Shown here: positions 1 through 8,590 of the stretch, in pieces
Position numbering within the stretch: position 1 is the stretch's first letter
Layout of the letters: each line of letters starts with the position of its first letter
DNA from: JBOGIF01 sp050742415
GTDB lineage: Bacteria > Actinomycetota > Acidimicrobiia > Acidimicrobiales > AC-14
DNA: 15,367 nucleotides
Assembly (NCBI GenBank): GCA_050742415.1
Contig: JBOGIF010000086.1
Coordinates: 1 to 15,367 of the forward strand
Reading direction: 5' to 3'
The notes under the pieces: model-generated
The model's database searches: none
What the model saw: the letters and a program-made list of their open reading frames with translations, nothing else
Told to the model about the DNA's origin: nothing
Position numbers and translations under genes: made by a program

Positions 1-1
1 G

Positions 2-436
2 GATAAGGATCTGTCCTGGCGAACCCAGCTGGCGGGCTTCGAACTGTGGTTCGCCCCAGAGGCCGTGGTCCATCGTCGCCAACGCTCGACCATGCGCGCC
101 GCGTTCAGTCAGCACGTGCGGTACGGACAGTCGTCCGCTCGTCTCTACGTCCGTTTCAGGCCCTATGGCATGTCGCGGCCCACCACGGCCCGTCGACTCA
201 AGGAGTGGGCGCGTCTGCTGGCGCAGATGCCCTGGTTGCTGGCACGTGACCGCCGCGTGAGGTTCGCTGAGGTGGCCGGTCTCAGGTTGGGTCGCTGCGT
301 GCTATTCGATCGCTCGGCGCGCGCGGGGTGGCAGGTACGTCCGGAGCAGCTCGGTAAGGTCCCGGCCACCGACTGCACCGCAACCCGGCGGTTCGGTGCG
401 GGGCCGGAGGTGCCGCACTCGCCGTCGGCGCAGTAG
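2..436 (+). CDS. Glycosyltransferase family 2, C-terminal fragment (5' truncated by window edge)
   Basis: The frame is open from base 2, beginning with codons for DKDLSWRTQLAGFELWF and ending at TAG 434-436 (144 residues visible). The (E)D-x-D-L-S-W-R ... AG(F/Y) ... PEAVVHxRxR pattern is the acceptor-side and C-terminal region of GT-A fold family 2 glycosyltransferases. The following arginine- and tyrosine-rich stretch (QHVRYGQSSARLYVRFRP) also occurs in many actinobacterial members. Such enzymes move a sugar from a nucleotide-sugar donor to a lipid, polysaccharide or peptide acceptor, often at the membrane. The donor-binding half with its DxD motif lies upstream of the window, so substrate cannot be called. 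The last 40 or so residues look unstructured and are not conserved in my reading. The stop codon forms part of the putative rplM -10 box. A mycofactocin-type glycosyltransferase is possible but unproven. Confidence 0.75.
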   Translation, partial: DKDLSWRTQLAGFELWFAPEAVVHRRQRSTMRAAFSQHVRYGQSSARLYVRFRPYGMSRPTTARRLKEWARLLAQMPWLLARDRRVRFAEVAGLRLGRCVLFDRSARAGWQVRPEQLGKVPATDCTATRRFGAGPEVPHSPSAQ

Positions 437-439
437 GCT
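434..439 (+). promoter_or_regulatory. Putative -10 box (TAGGCT) for leaderless rplM
   Basis: TAGGCT fits the actinobacterial -10 pattern TANNNT and ends exactly 8 nt before the rplM GTG. There is no Shine-Dalgarno sequence in the gap, so the transcript would begin at or next to the start codon. The box includes the stop codon of the upstream glycosyltransferase. No convincing -35 hexamer is visible. Inferred from sequence only. Confidence 0.45.
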
Positions 440-447
440 CTTGCGCC

Positions 448-900
448 GTGCCTACGTTCTCTCCCAAGCAGTCCGACATCCAACGCGCCTGGCACGTCGT
501 CGACGCCGAAGGGCTCGTCCTTGGCCGGATGGCCTCAGAGGTCGCCCGGCTGCTTCGGGGCAAGCACAAGGCGATCTTCGCTCCCCACGTCGACACTGGC
601 GACCACGTCATCGTGTTGAACGCCGCCAAGGTGGTTCTCACCGCCGACAAGGCCGCCTCCAAGATCGCCTACCGCCACTCCGGGTACCCCGGGGGCCTCA
701 AGCAGCAGACCTACACCGACCTGCTGGTCAGCGCGCCCGAACAGGTTGTCCGGCGGGCGGTGAGGGGCATGCTGCCCAAGGGACCGCTGGGCCGCCAGAT
801 GCTCAAGAAGCTGAAGATCTACTCCGGTCCCGACCACCCGCACGCGGCGCAGATGCCGCAACCGCTTGCACTGGCCAGCGCCGTGCACCGGCCCTCATAG
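448..900 (+). CDS. rplM: 50S ribosomal protein L13
   Basis: The 150-residue product is the large-subunit protein L13, which binds 23S rRNA early in 50S assembly. The opening PTFSPKQSDIQRAWHVVDAE, then LGRMASEVARLLRGKHK, the HVDTGDHVIV stretch, RHSGYPGGLK, and RGMLPKGPLGRQMLKKLKIY followed by GPDHPHAAQ-P are diagnostic and collinear with actinobacterial L13. Length is near the family's usual 142-150 residues; the tail after PQPL is slightly longer and not conserved. GTG 448 was chosen because the conserved N-terminus starts there. No Shine-Dalgarno precedes it, but a TANNNT box lies 8 nt upstream, suggesting leaderless initiation. rpsI follows after 26 nt, the universal L13-S9 pairing, and the two are expected to share one transcript. 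Confidence 0.98.
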   Translation: MPTFSPKQSDIQRAWHVVDAEGLVLGRMASEVARLLRGKHKAIFAPHVDTGDHVIVLNAAKVVLTADKAASKIAYRHSGYPGGLKQQTYTDLLVSAPEQVVRRAVRGMLPKGPLGRQMLKKLKIYSGPDHPHAAQMPQPLALASAVHRPS

Positions 901-916
901 GCATCTCACCGGTAAC

Positions 917-923
917 AGGAAGG
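917..923 (+). promoter_or_regulatory. Shine-Dalgarno of rpsI
   Basis: AGGAAGG lies just before ATG 927 and fixes the S9 start. It contrasts with rplM, the first gene of the unit, which has no such site. Confidence 0.7.
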
Positions 924-926
924 CCA

Positions 927-1319
927 ATGCCCAAGCCGCTTGTACAGTCCACTGGTCGTCGTAAGCAGGCGGTAGCACGCGTCCGCCTTCGTAACGGCAC
1001 CGGCGTCATCACCATCAACAAGCGCCCGATAGAGGGTTACTTTCCGTCGGAGACGCACCGGATGATCGTCACCGAGCCGCTACGCGCCACCACCACCGCC
1101 GAGACCTACGACATCGACGCCACCATCGACGGAGGCGGGATCTCCGGTCAGGCCGGCGCCCTGCGCCTCGGGATCTCCCGCGGCCTGGTGGAGCTCGACG
1201 GCGACCTGAGGGCCACGCTCAAGAAGTCCGGCTTCCTCACCCGGGACTCCCGTAAGAAGGAGAGCAAGAAGTACGGGCTGAAGAAGGCTCGCAAGGCCCC
1301 GCAGTACTCCAAGCGCTAG
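927..1319 (+). CDS. rpsI: 30S ribosomal protein S9
   Basis: The 130-residue product is small-subunit protein S9, whose C-terminal tail reaches the P-site tRNA. Diagnostic segments are STGRRKQAVARVRL near the N-terminus, NKRPIEGYF, the GGGISGQAGALRLGISRGLVE core (about residues 69-90), and the basic end LTRDSRKKESKKYGLKKAR followed by KAPQYSKR with the invariant final KR. Length is that of the family (about 130). The frame stays open upstream into rplM, but ATG 927 is preceded by a good AGGAAGG site and gives the standard N-terminus. It lies 26 nt after rplM and 13 nt before glmM, so the three genes are probably cotranscribed. Confidence 0.98.
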   Translation: MPKPLVQSTGRRKQAVARVRLRNGTGVITINKRPIEGYFPSETHRMIVTEPLRATTTAETYDIDATIDGGGISGQAGALRLGISRGLVELDGDLRATLKKSGFLTRDSRKKESKKYGLKKARKAPQYSKR

Positions 1320-1332
1320 CCGGGGCGGGAAG

Positions 1333-2688
1333 CTGAGCCTGCGGTTCGGCACGGACGGCGTCCGTGGCGTCGCCAACACCGAGCTGACCCCCGAGCTGGT
1401 CCTGGCCTTGGGCCGGGCCGCCGCCCGGGTCTTCGGTGCCGAGAGGTTCTTCGTCGGCCGTGACACGCGGATCTCCGGCCCGCTCCTGCAGGCCGCGCTC
1501 TCCGCAGGCATGGCCGCCGAGGGCGCCGACGTGGCCGACCTCGGCGTGCTGCCCACGCCCGGCGTGGCGTGGGTGTCGGCGGCCGAGGACCAGCCCGGGG
1601 CGGTGATCTCGGCGTCGCACAACCCCTTCGGCGACAACGGGATCAAGTTCTTCTCCGCCGGCGGTCGCAAGCTCGACGACGAGCTGGAGGCGCGGCTCGA
1701 GGCCGAGCTCGACCGGTTGCTGGCCGACACGGGCAGCGGTGGGTGCCCCACCGGTTCGGCGCTGGGCCGGCTGGTTGCCTTCGACGGAGCCGGGCCTTAC
1801 GGCGAAGCGCTGGTGGCTACGGCCGACGGTGCCCTTTCCGGGCTCTCGGTCGTCGTCGACTGCGGCAACGGTGCCGCTTCGGCAATCGCCCCCCAGGTCC
1901 TGAGGGAGCTGGGCGCCGATGTCACGGTCGTGAACGCCGAGCCCGACGGGCTCAACATCAACCGCGACTGCGGGTCCACCCATCCGGCCGGGCTCCAGCG
2001 AGTCGTGGTGGAGCGGGGGGCCGACGCCGGGCTGGCCTTCGACGGTGACGCCGACCGAGTGGTGGCGGTTGACCACCGTGGCGAACTGGTCGACGGAGAC
2101 CATCTCATCGCCATCTGCGCCCTCGACCGCCGCCAGCGGGGCCGCCTACCCGACGACACGGTTGTCGTCACCGTGATGTCGAACCTCGGGCTCCGCCAGG
2201 CGCTCGCCGCCAACGACATTCGGTGGGTCGAGACCGACGTCGGCGACCGGGCGGTGTTGGAGGCCCTGGAGAAGGGCGGCTGGTCTCTCGGCGGGGAGCA
2301 GTCCGGCCACGTGATCTTCCGCGACCTGTCGACGACGGGCGACGGTATCCTCACCGGCCTGCAGGTGTTGGAGGTCATGGCCCGCACGGGGGCTGCGCTC
2401 GCCGACCTGGCGGCAGTGATGACCCGGAGCCCCCAGGTGTTGCGGAACGTGCCGGTCGTGCGCCGGTCCGCGCTGGATGGCAACCACGAGGTGGCGACGG
2501 CGATGAAGGCGGTGAGCGCCAAGCTGGGCGACCGGGGCCGCGTGCTGGTCCGCCCGAGCGGGACCGAAGAGCTTGTCCGGGTGATGGTGGAGGCCCCCAC
2601 GGTGGCCGATGCCGAGACCGCTTGCGCGGCGCTGTGTGTTGTCGTCGAGCGGTCGATGGGGGTAGTTCCCGCACCTCTGCAGCCCTGA
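1333..2688 (+). CDS. glmM: Phosphoglucosamine mutase, probable CTG start
   Basis: GlmM interconverts glucosamine-6-phosphate and glucosamine-1-phosphate for UDP-GlcNAc and peptidoglycan synthesis in the cytoplasm. Numbered from CTG 1333 (451 residues, normal length), the visible motifs are LRFGTDGVRG at the N-terminus, the phosphoserine loop ISASHNPFGDNGIKF with S95, the metal loop DGDADR at 237-242, GEQSGHVI in the sugar-binding domain, and the phosphate-binding RPSGTEE at 407-413. No ATG, GTG or TTG exists in frame between the preceding stop and TTG 1408, and starting at 1408 would delete the essential FGTDGVRG segment. CTG 1333 gives the family-typical M-S-L-R-F-G-T-D-G-V-R-G and follows a G-rich GGGGCGGGA stretch. 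It begins 13 nt after rpsI. The identity is certain; the exact start is inferred. Confidence 0.96.
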   Translation: MSLRFGTDGVRGVANTELTPELVLALGRAAARVFGAERFFVGRDTRISGPLLQAALSAGMAAEGADVADLGVLPTPGVAWVSAAEDQPGAVISASHNPFGDNGIKFFSAGGRKLDDELEARLEAELDRLLADTGSGGCPTGSALGRLVAFDGAGPYGEALVATADGALSGLSVVVDCGNGAASAIAPQVLRELGADVTVVNAEPDGLNINRDCGSTHPAGLQRVVVERGADAGLAFDGDADRVVAVDHRGELVDGDHLIAICALDRRQRGRLPDDTVVVTVMSNLGLRQALAANDIRWVETDVGDRAVLEALEKGGWSLGGEQSGHVIFRDLSTTGDGILTGLQVLEVMARTGAALADLAAVMTRSPQVLRNVPVVRRSALDGNHEVATAMKAVSAKLGDRGRVLVRPSGTEELVRVMVEAPTVADAETACAALCVVVERSMGVVPAPLQP

Positions 2689-2705
2689 TAAGCCGCCAAA
2701 GGCCG

Positions 2706-2711
2706 TACCCT
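2706..2711 (+). promoter_or_regulatory. Putative -10 box (TACCCT) for leaderless glmS
   Basis: TACCCT fits TANNNT and ends 8 nt before GTG 2720, the same spacing as at rplM. There is no Shine-Dalgarno sequence between glmM and glmS. This suggests that glmS opens its own transcription unit despite the short 31-nt gap to glmM. The -35 region is weak. Confidence 0.45.
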
Positions 2712-2719
2712 GTCTACCG

Positions 2720-4579
<1,860 letters not shown>

Positions 4580-4602
4580 CGGATCGCACGGTCCGCGGCG
4601 AC

Positions 4603-4968
4603 GTGATCGGTATCGGCATCGACGCCGTCGACGTGGCCCGGTTCCGTCGTGTGCTCGCCCGTCGGCCGGCTCTGGCGCTACGCCTCTTCACCGACGGCGA
4701 GCGGGCGTACGCGGCCCGGTTCGCCGACCCGGCTCCCCGGTTGGCGGCCCGCTTCGCGGCCAAGGAGGCGGCGATGAAGGCGCTCGGGGTGGGCCTGGGG
4801 GCCTTCGGCTTCCACGACGTGGAGGTCGTCTCGGCGCCCACCGGAGCGCCGTCGTTGGTCGTGCGGGGCGGGGCCGCGGCGCACGCCGGGGCCCAGGGCG
4901 TCACCGGTTGGCGGGTCTCGTTGACCCACACCGACGCGCTGGCGGAGTCGGTGGTGGTGGCGATCTGA
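4603..4968 (+). CDS. acpS: Holo-[acyl-carrier-protein] synthase
   Basis: AcpS transfers 4'-phosphopantetheine from CoA to the serine of acyl carrier protein and so activates fatty-acid synthesis. From GTG 4603 the product is 121 residues, normal for the family. The N-terminal VIGIGIDAVDVARF includes the metal-binding Asp (D7), and RFAAKEAAMKALGVG is the second signature with the metal-binding Glu. VSLTHTDALAESVVVA is the C-terminal strand region. An upstream in-frame GTG at 4528 would overlap glmS and add 25 arginine-rich residues with no family counterpart, so it was rejected. The gene starts 23 nt after glmS, and its TGA overlaps the probable CTG start of nnrD. acpS next to the NAD(P)HX repair gene and alr is a common actinobacterial arrangement. 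Confidence 0.95.
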   Translation: MIGIGIDAVDVARFRRVLARRPALALRLFTDGERAYAARFADPAPRLAARFAAKEAAMKALGVGLGAFGFHDVEVVSAPTGAPSLVVRGGAAAHAGAQGVTGWRVSLTHTDALAESVVVAI

Positions 4969-6329
4969 TCCCGGTCCTCACGCCCGAGGAGATGGCGGCC
5001 GCCGACGAGGCTTCGGTAGAGCCCCTCGAGGTTCTGGTGGGACGAGCGGGTGCCGCGGTCGCTCGCGCCGCCGCCGAGATGATGGGCGGCACCTACGGAC
5101 GGCGGGTCGTGGTGGTGGCGGGCAAGGGGAACAACGGGGCCGACGGGCGGGCCGCCGCCGCGTGGTTGGCGCGGCGGGGGGTGTGGACCGAGGTTGTCGA
5201 CGCCGTCGCCGCGACCGAGCGACTACCAGCCTGCGATCGGGTGGTCGACGCCGCCTACGGCACCGGCTTTCAGGGCGAGTACGTGGCCCCCGACCCGGGG
5301 GCCGCTCCGGTCCTCGCCGTCGACATCCCGTCGGGTGTCGACGGGCTCACCGGCCGGGCCGGCGAGCGGGCGGTGAGAGCCACCCGCACGGTCACCTTCG
5401 CGGCCTTGAAGCCCGGCCTTCTGCTCTCCTCGGGGCCCGATCTCGCAGGGGAGACGTCGGTAGTCGACATCGGCCTCGCCTTACCGCCGGCCCGGGCTCA
5501 TCTGGTGGAGGCGCCCGACGTTGCTGGGTGGCTCCCGTCCCGGCCTCGGGACACGCACAAATGGGCGTCGTCGGTCTGGGTGGTGGCGGGCTCCCCAGGG
5601 ATGACCGGTGCCGCCTCCCTCGCCTGCCGGGGTGCGATGCGGGCGGGTGCCGGGCTCGTGAGACTGGGGACGCCGGGTGAGCCAGCGGTGGCCGACGGCG
5701 CCGCACCGGAGGTCCTGCGCATGCCGCTCCCCGAGGAGGGCTGGGACGCCGACGTGCTCGGTGACCTGGATCGTTTCAAGGCGCTCGTGGTGGGGCCGGG
5801 CCTCGGCCGGTCCGACAGCCGACGGGTGGCGGTGCGGCGGCTGCTGTCGTCGGCCCGGGACCTTCCCGTCGTCGTGGACGCCGACGGCCTCTACGCGCTC
5901 GGATCGGCGGCCGAGGCGGCCGACGTCATCGGGGACCGGCAGGCGGCCACGGTGCTAACCCCCCACGCCGGGGAGTTCGCTCGGTTGGCGGGCGCGCCGC
6001 CCGCGGCCGACCGGCTCGCATCGGCCCGGGACCTGGCCGCCGCCACCGGTGCCACCGTCTTGCTGAAGGGCTCTACGACCGTCGTCGCCGACCCCGACGG
6101 CGCCGTGCTGCTGAGCAACTCCGGCGGGCCCCGCCTGGCCACCGCTGGGACGGGCGACGTCCTGGCGGGGATCATCGGCGCGTTCCTGGCCCAGGGCCTC
6201 GACGGGCTGCGCTCCGCGGGCGCAGCCGCCTTCGTGCATGGCGCGGCCGGAGCCCTAGGCTGGCCCCGAGGCTTGGTGGCGGGCGACCTGCCCGAGCTCT
6301 TGCCCGTTGTGCTGTCCAGCCTGTGTTGA
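4965..6329 (+). CDS. nnrD: Bifunctional NAD(P)HX epimerase / ADP-dependent NAD(P)HX dehydratase, probable CTG start
   Basis: This enzyme repairs hydrated NADH and NADPH: the N-terminal YjeF_N half epimerises the R form and the C-terminal ribokinase-like half dehydrates the S form. Numbered from CTG 4965 (454 residues), the epimerase part shows the GKGNNGADG loop at 53-61 and AVDIPSGVDG from 118. The dehydratase part shows VVGPGLG, TPHAGE at 332-337, and TAGTGDVLAG with catalytic-type D398. No ATG, GTG or TTG lies in frame between acpS codons and ATG 4992. Starting at ATG 4992 would cut the conserved IPVLTPEEM opening, so CTG overlapping the acpS stop (CTGA) is preferred. ATG 4992 remains the alternative. 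Also named nnr or yjeF. The function is clear; the start is inferred. Confidence 0.93.
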   Translation: MIPVLTPEEMAAADEASVEPLEVLVGRAGAAVARAAAEMMGGTYGRRVVVVAGKGNNGADGRAAAAWLARRGVWTEVVDAVAATERLPACDRVVDAAYGTGFQGEYVAPDPGAAPVLAVDIPSGVDGLTGRAGERAVRATRTVTFAALKPGLLLSSGPDLAGETSVVDIGLALPPARAHLVEAPDVAGWLPSRPRDTHKWASSVWVVAGSPGMTGAASLACRGAMRAGAGLVRLGTPGEPAVADGAAPEVLRMPLPEEGWDADVLGDLDRFKALVVGPGLGRSDSRRVAVRRLLSSARDLPVVVDADGLYALGSAAEAADVIGDRQAATVLTPHAGEFARLAGAPPAADRLASARDLAAATGATVLLKGSTTVVADPDGAVLLSNSGGPRLATAGTGDVLAGIIGAFLAQGLDGLRSAGAAAFVHGAAGALGWPRGLVAGDLPELLPVVLSSLC

Positions 6330-6366
6330 CCAGACAGGTCCCGACCACCATCCGAGCCGAGGTGCG

Positions 6367-6840
6367 ATGCCCCGCAACATGCTCGTCCGCCAGGTGATGA
6401 CCACCGACGTCGTGTCCTTCCATCCGGAGGACCCCATCGACGCCGTCGCCCGCGCCTTCAGCGAGCGCGGCATCGGGGGCGCTCCGGTCGTGGATGCCGG
6501 CGGGAGCCTGGTCGGCCTCCTGGAGGACGACGACCTCATCGTGGCCGACGTGCGTTTGCACTTCCCCACCGTCATCTCCGTGCTGGGCGGCTACTTCGAG
6601 TGGCCGGGATCGGTGGCGCGCTTCGAGGAGGAGCTGCGCAAGGCGGTGGGAGCGACGGTCGGGGAAGTCATGGACCCCGAGCCACCTACGTGCTCGCCCG
6701 ACGACACCCTCGAGTCGGTGGCCACGGTCATGCACGAGCAGAACGTGGCCCGGCTGCCAGTGGTCGTCGACGGCAAGCTCGTCGGTCTCGTCTCTCGCGG
6801 GGACATCGTCAAGGCTCTGGTCGTCGGGCCCGAGGGTTGA
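6367..6840 (+). CDS. Two-CBS-domain protein
   Basis: The product is 157 residues with two CBS domains and nothing else. The first is VRQVMTTDVVSFHPEDPIDAV followed by GIGGAPVVDAGGSLVGLLEDDDL. The second is VGEVMDPEPPTCSPDDTLESV followed by NVARLPVVVDGKLVGLVSRGDIV. A linker of about 45 residues, containing LGGYFEWPGSVARFEEELRK, separates them. Paired CBS domains form a Bateman module that usually binds adenine nucleotides and senses energy or cofactor state; the ligand cannot be read here. ATG 6367 was chosen because GAGGT sits just upstream; an in-frame upstream start would add a cysteine-rich stretch overlapping nnrD. It lies 37 nt after nnrD and abuts or overlaps alr. A role in regulating a neighbour is possible but only inferred. 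Confidence 0.85.
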   Translation: MPRNMLVRQVMTTDVVSFHPEDPIDAVARAFSERGIGGAPVVDAGGSLVGLLEDDDLIVADVRLHFPTVISVLGGYFEWPGSVARFEEELRKAVGATVGEVMDPEPPTCSPDDTLESVATVMHEQNVARLPVVVDGKLVGLVSRGDIVKALVVGPEG

Positions 6841-6854
6841 GCGGCACGCCGTCG

Positions 6855-7970
6855 GTGAGCGGGCGGCCGGTCTGGGCCGAGATCGACCTGGGCGCCATCC
6901 GCTACAACACGGCCACCATCGCAAAGCTGGTCTCACCCGCGGGAGTGTGCGCGGTGGTCAAGGCCGGCGCTTACGGCCACGACCCGGTCAAGGTCTCCAC
7001 GGCTGCACTCGAAGGTGGCGCCTCGTGGTTGGCGGTCGCCCTCGTGGAGGAAGGAGCGGTGCTCCGTCAGGCCGGGATCGACGCGCCGGTGCTGCTCCTG
7101 TCCGAGCCCCCGCTGGCGGCGATGCCCGAGGTGGTGGCCCTGCACGTGACGCCCACCGTCTACACGCTGACGGGGGTTGAAGCCGCGGCCAAGGCGGTGG
7201 CCGATACCGGCGCCACCCCGCTCGACGTGCACGTCAAAGTCGATACGGGCATGCGGCGCGTCGGCGCCCTCCCGGCCGATGCCGTCGCCGTCGCTCGGGC
7301 TGTCGTCGACCGTCCCGAGCTACGGCTCCAGGGCCTCTTCACCCATTTCGCGGTGGCCGACCAACCCGGGCACCCGTTCACCGAGGACCAGGCGGCACTA
7401 CTGAAAGGTGTCGTGGACAAGCTGGCGGCGGCTGGCATTCGCCCACCTCTGGTCCACGCCGCCAACTCGGCCGCCGCCCTCCTCGGCTCCACCACAGGCC
7501 ACAGCCTGGTCCGCTGCGGGATCGCCATCTACGGCGTGCCCCCGAGCCCGGCGCTGGCCGACAGGGTCGTACTGCGCCCTGCCTTGTCACTGCGGGCGCA
7601 GGTATCTCACGTGAAGCGGGTGGGCGCGGGCGAGGGCATCTCCTACGGCCTGTGCTACCGGCCCGAGCGGCCTTCGACGATCGCCACCGTGCCGGTGGGC
7701 TACGCCGACGGTGTCCCCTGGCGGCTGGGCCGCGCCGGTGGGGAGGTGCTGTTGGGGGGCCGCCGCCGTCCCATCGCCGGCTCCGTCACGATGGACCAGA
7801 TCATGGTCGACTGCGGGGACGACGACGTGGCCGTGGGCGACGAGGTGGTCCTGCTGGGCCGACAGGGTGACCAGAGCCTCGACGCCTGGGAGTGGGCGGA
7901 ACGGGCCGGCACGATCGCCTACGAGATCCTCTGCGGTATCGGCCCCCGGGTCCCGAAGCGCTACGTCTGA
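6855..7970 (+). CDS. alr: Alanine racemase (PLP-dependent)
   Basis: Alr converts L-alanine to D-alanine for peptidoglycan cross-links. From GTG 6855 the protein has 371 residues, typical of the family. WAEIDLGAIRYN opens the barrel. The PLP lysine is K36 in AVVKAGAYGHD, and the second catalytic base is Y264 in EGISYGLCYRP. HVKVDTGMRRVG, FTHFAVAD, HAANSAA and VRCGIAIYG are further conserved barrel segments; SVTMDQIMVD and the ending KRYV mark the C-terminal domain. Two starts are reasonable. GTG 6855 gives M-S-G-R-P-V-W, and TTG 6837 overlaps the CBS gene stop (TTGA) and would allow translational coupling. Neither has a well-spaced Shine-Dalgarno. GTG was preferred because the homologous region begins just after it. 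It ends the glmS-alr run. Confidence 0.96.
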   Translation: MSGRPVWAEIDLGAIRYNTATIAKLVSPAGVCAVVKAGAYGHDPVKVSTAALEGGASWLAVALVEEGAVLRQAGIDAPVLLLSEPPLAAMPEVVALHVTPTVYTLTGVEAAAKAVADTGATPLDVHVKVDTGMRRVGALPADAVAVARAVVDRPELRLQGLFTHFAVADQPGHPFTEDQAALLKGVVDKLAAAGIRPPLVHAANSAAALLGSTTGHSLVRCGIAIYGVPPSPALADRVVLRPALSLRAQVSHVKRVGAGEGISYGLCYRPERPSTIATVPVGYADGVPWRLGRAGGEVLLGGRRRPIAGSVTMDQIMVDCGDDDVAVGDEVVLLGRQGDQSLDAWEWAERAGTIAYEILCGIGPRVPKRYV

Positions 7971-8017
7971 GCGGCGTCACCGGTCACGCGCCACGTCGAG
8001 CGTGGGTCCCTCGGCAG

Positions 8018-8023
8018 TACGAT
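8018..8023 (+). promoter_or_regulatory. Putative -10 box (TACGAT) for the uracil-DNA glycosylase/t6A unit
   Basis: TACGAT fits TANNNT and ends 6 nt before GTG 8030, with no Shine-Dalgarno between. The 59-nt gap after alr is one of the longer gaps in this half of the window, which supports a new transcription start here. The -35 is not evident. Confidence 0.45.
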
Positions 8024-8029
8024 CTCGGA

Positions 8030-8590
8030 GTGGCTGCGCTCGCCGATATCGAGCGGGATGCGCTCACTTGCACCCGTTGCCGGCTGTCGGCGGGGCGCAA
8101 CAACGTCGTCTTCGGCGTGGGGGACCCCGATGCGGACCTCATGTTCGTGGGGGAGGGCCCAGGTGCCCAGGAGGACCTCCAGGGCGAGCCGTTCGTGGGC
8201 CGCTCCGGCCAGCTACTGGACCGGATGGTGGCCGAGGAGATCGGTCTCACCCGCGACCGGTTCTACATCGCCAACGCCGTGAAGTGCCGGCCTCCGGGGA
8301 ACCGGGACCCCCAGCCCGACGAGATCGACACCTGCCGACCGTTCCTCGAGGCGCAGCTCGACGCCATCGACCCCCTGGTGGTCGTCACCCTCGGCAACTT
8401 CGCGACCAAGCTCCTGCTCGCTACCAACGAAGGGATCACTCGCTTGCGCGGGCGCTCGTACCCGTTCCGGCGGGGTGTGCTCGTGCCGACCTTCCACCCG
8501 GCCGCGGTGCTGCGGGCCGGAGGCGAGACGGCAGCTCAGATGCGCGCCGACCTGGTGCGGGCGAAGCGGCACCTGGAGTCCCCTCGATGA
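8030..8590 (+). CDS. Family 4 (iron-sulfur) uracil-DNA glycosylase
   Basis: This enzyme removes uracil from DNA as the first step of base excision repair. From GTG 8030 the protein has 186 residues. Four cysteines, C14, C17, C86 and C102, are placed as in the [4Fe-4S] cluster of family 4 enzymes. Motif 1 is VGEGPGAQEDLQGEPFVGRS (about 40-59), then NAVKCRPPGNRDP, and the C-terminal active-site segment is TFHPAAVLR. The KRRIH-type insertion that marks UdgX is absent, so the classical UDGa subgroup fits better. The frame is open further upstream into alr, but that extension is arginine-rich and unlike the family. GTG 8030 sits 6 nt after a TANNNT box, suggesting a leaderless message. It overlaps tsaE by ATGA and seems to head the tsa unit. 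Confidence 0.93.
   Translation: MAALADIERDALTCTRCRLSAGRNNVVFGVGDPDADLMFVGEGPGAQEDLQGEPFVGRSGQLLDRMVAEEIGLTRDRFYIANAVKCRPPGNRDPQPDEIDTCRPFLEAQLDAIDPLVVVTLGNFATKLLLATNEGITRLRGRSYPFRRGVLVPTFHPAAVLRAGGETAAQMRADLVRAKRHLESPR

Noticed and set aside
6326..6366. TTGACC at 6326 as the -35 of a promoter for the CBS gene
   Set aside because: No TANNNT box occurs at a suitable distance downstream, and the TTGA is part of the end of nnrD.
7991..8005. Small inverted repeat CCACG / CGTGG in the alr-glycosylase gap
   Set aside because: A 5-bp stem in DNA this GC-rich is expected by chance and has no T run.
7711..8586. Open frame upstream of tsaE overlapping alr and the uracil-DNA glycosylase
   Set aside because: It is another GC-rich shadow frame; TsaE homology starts at ATG 8587.
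8030..8590. UdgX-type (cross-linking) rather than classical family 4 glycosylase
   Set aside because: The KRRIH-type loop insertion that marks UdgX is not seen after the NAVKCRPPG motif.
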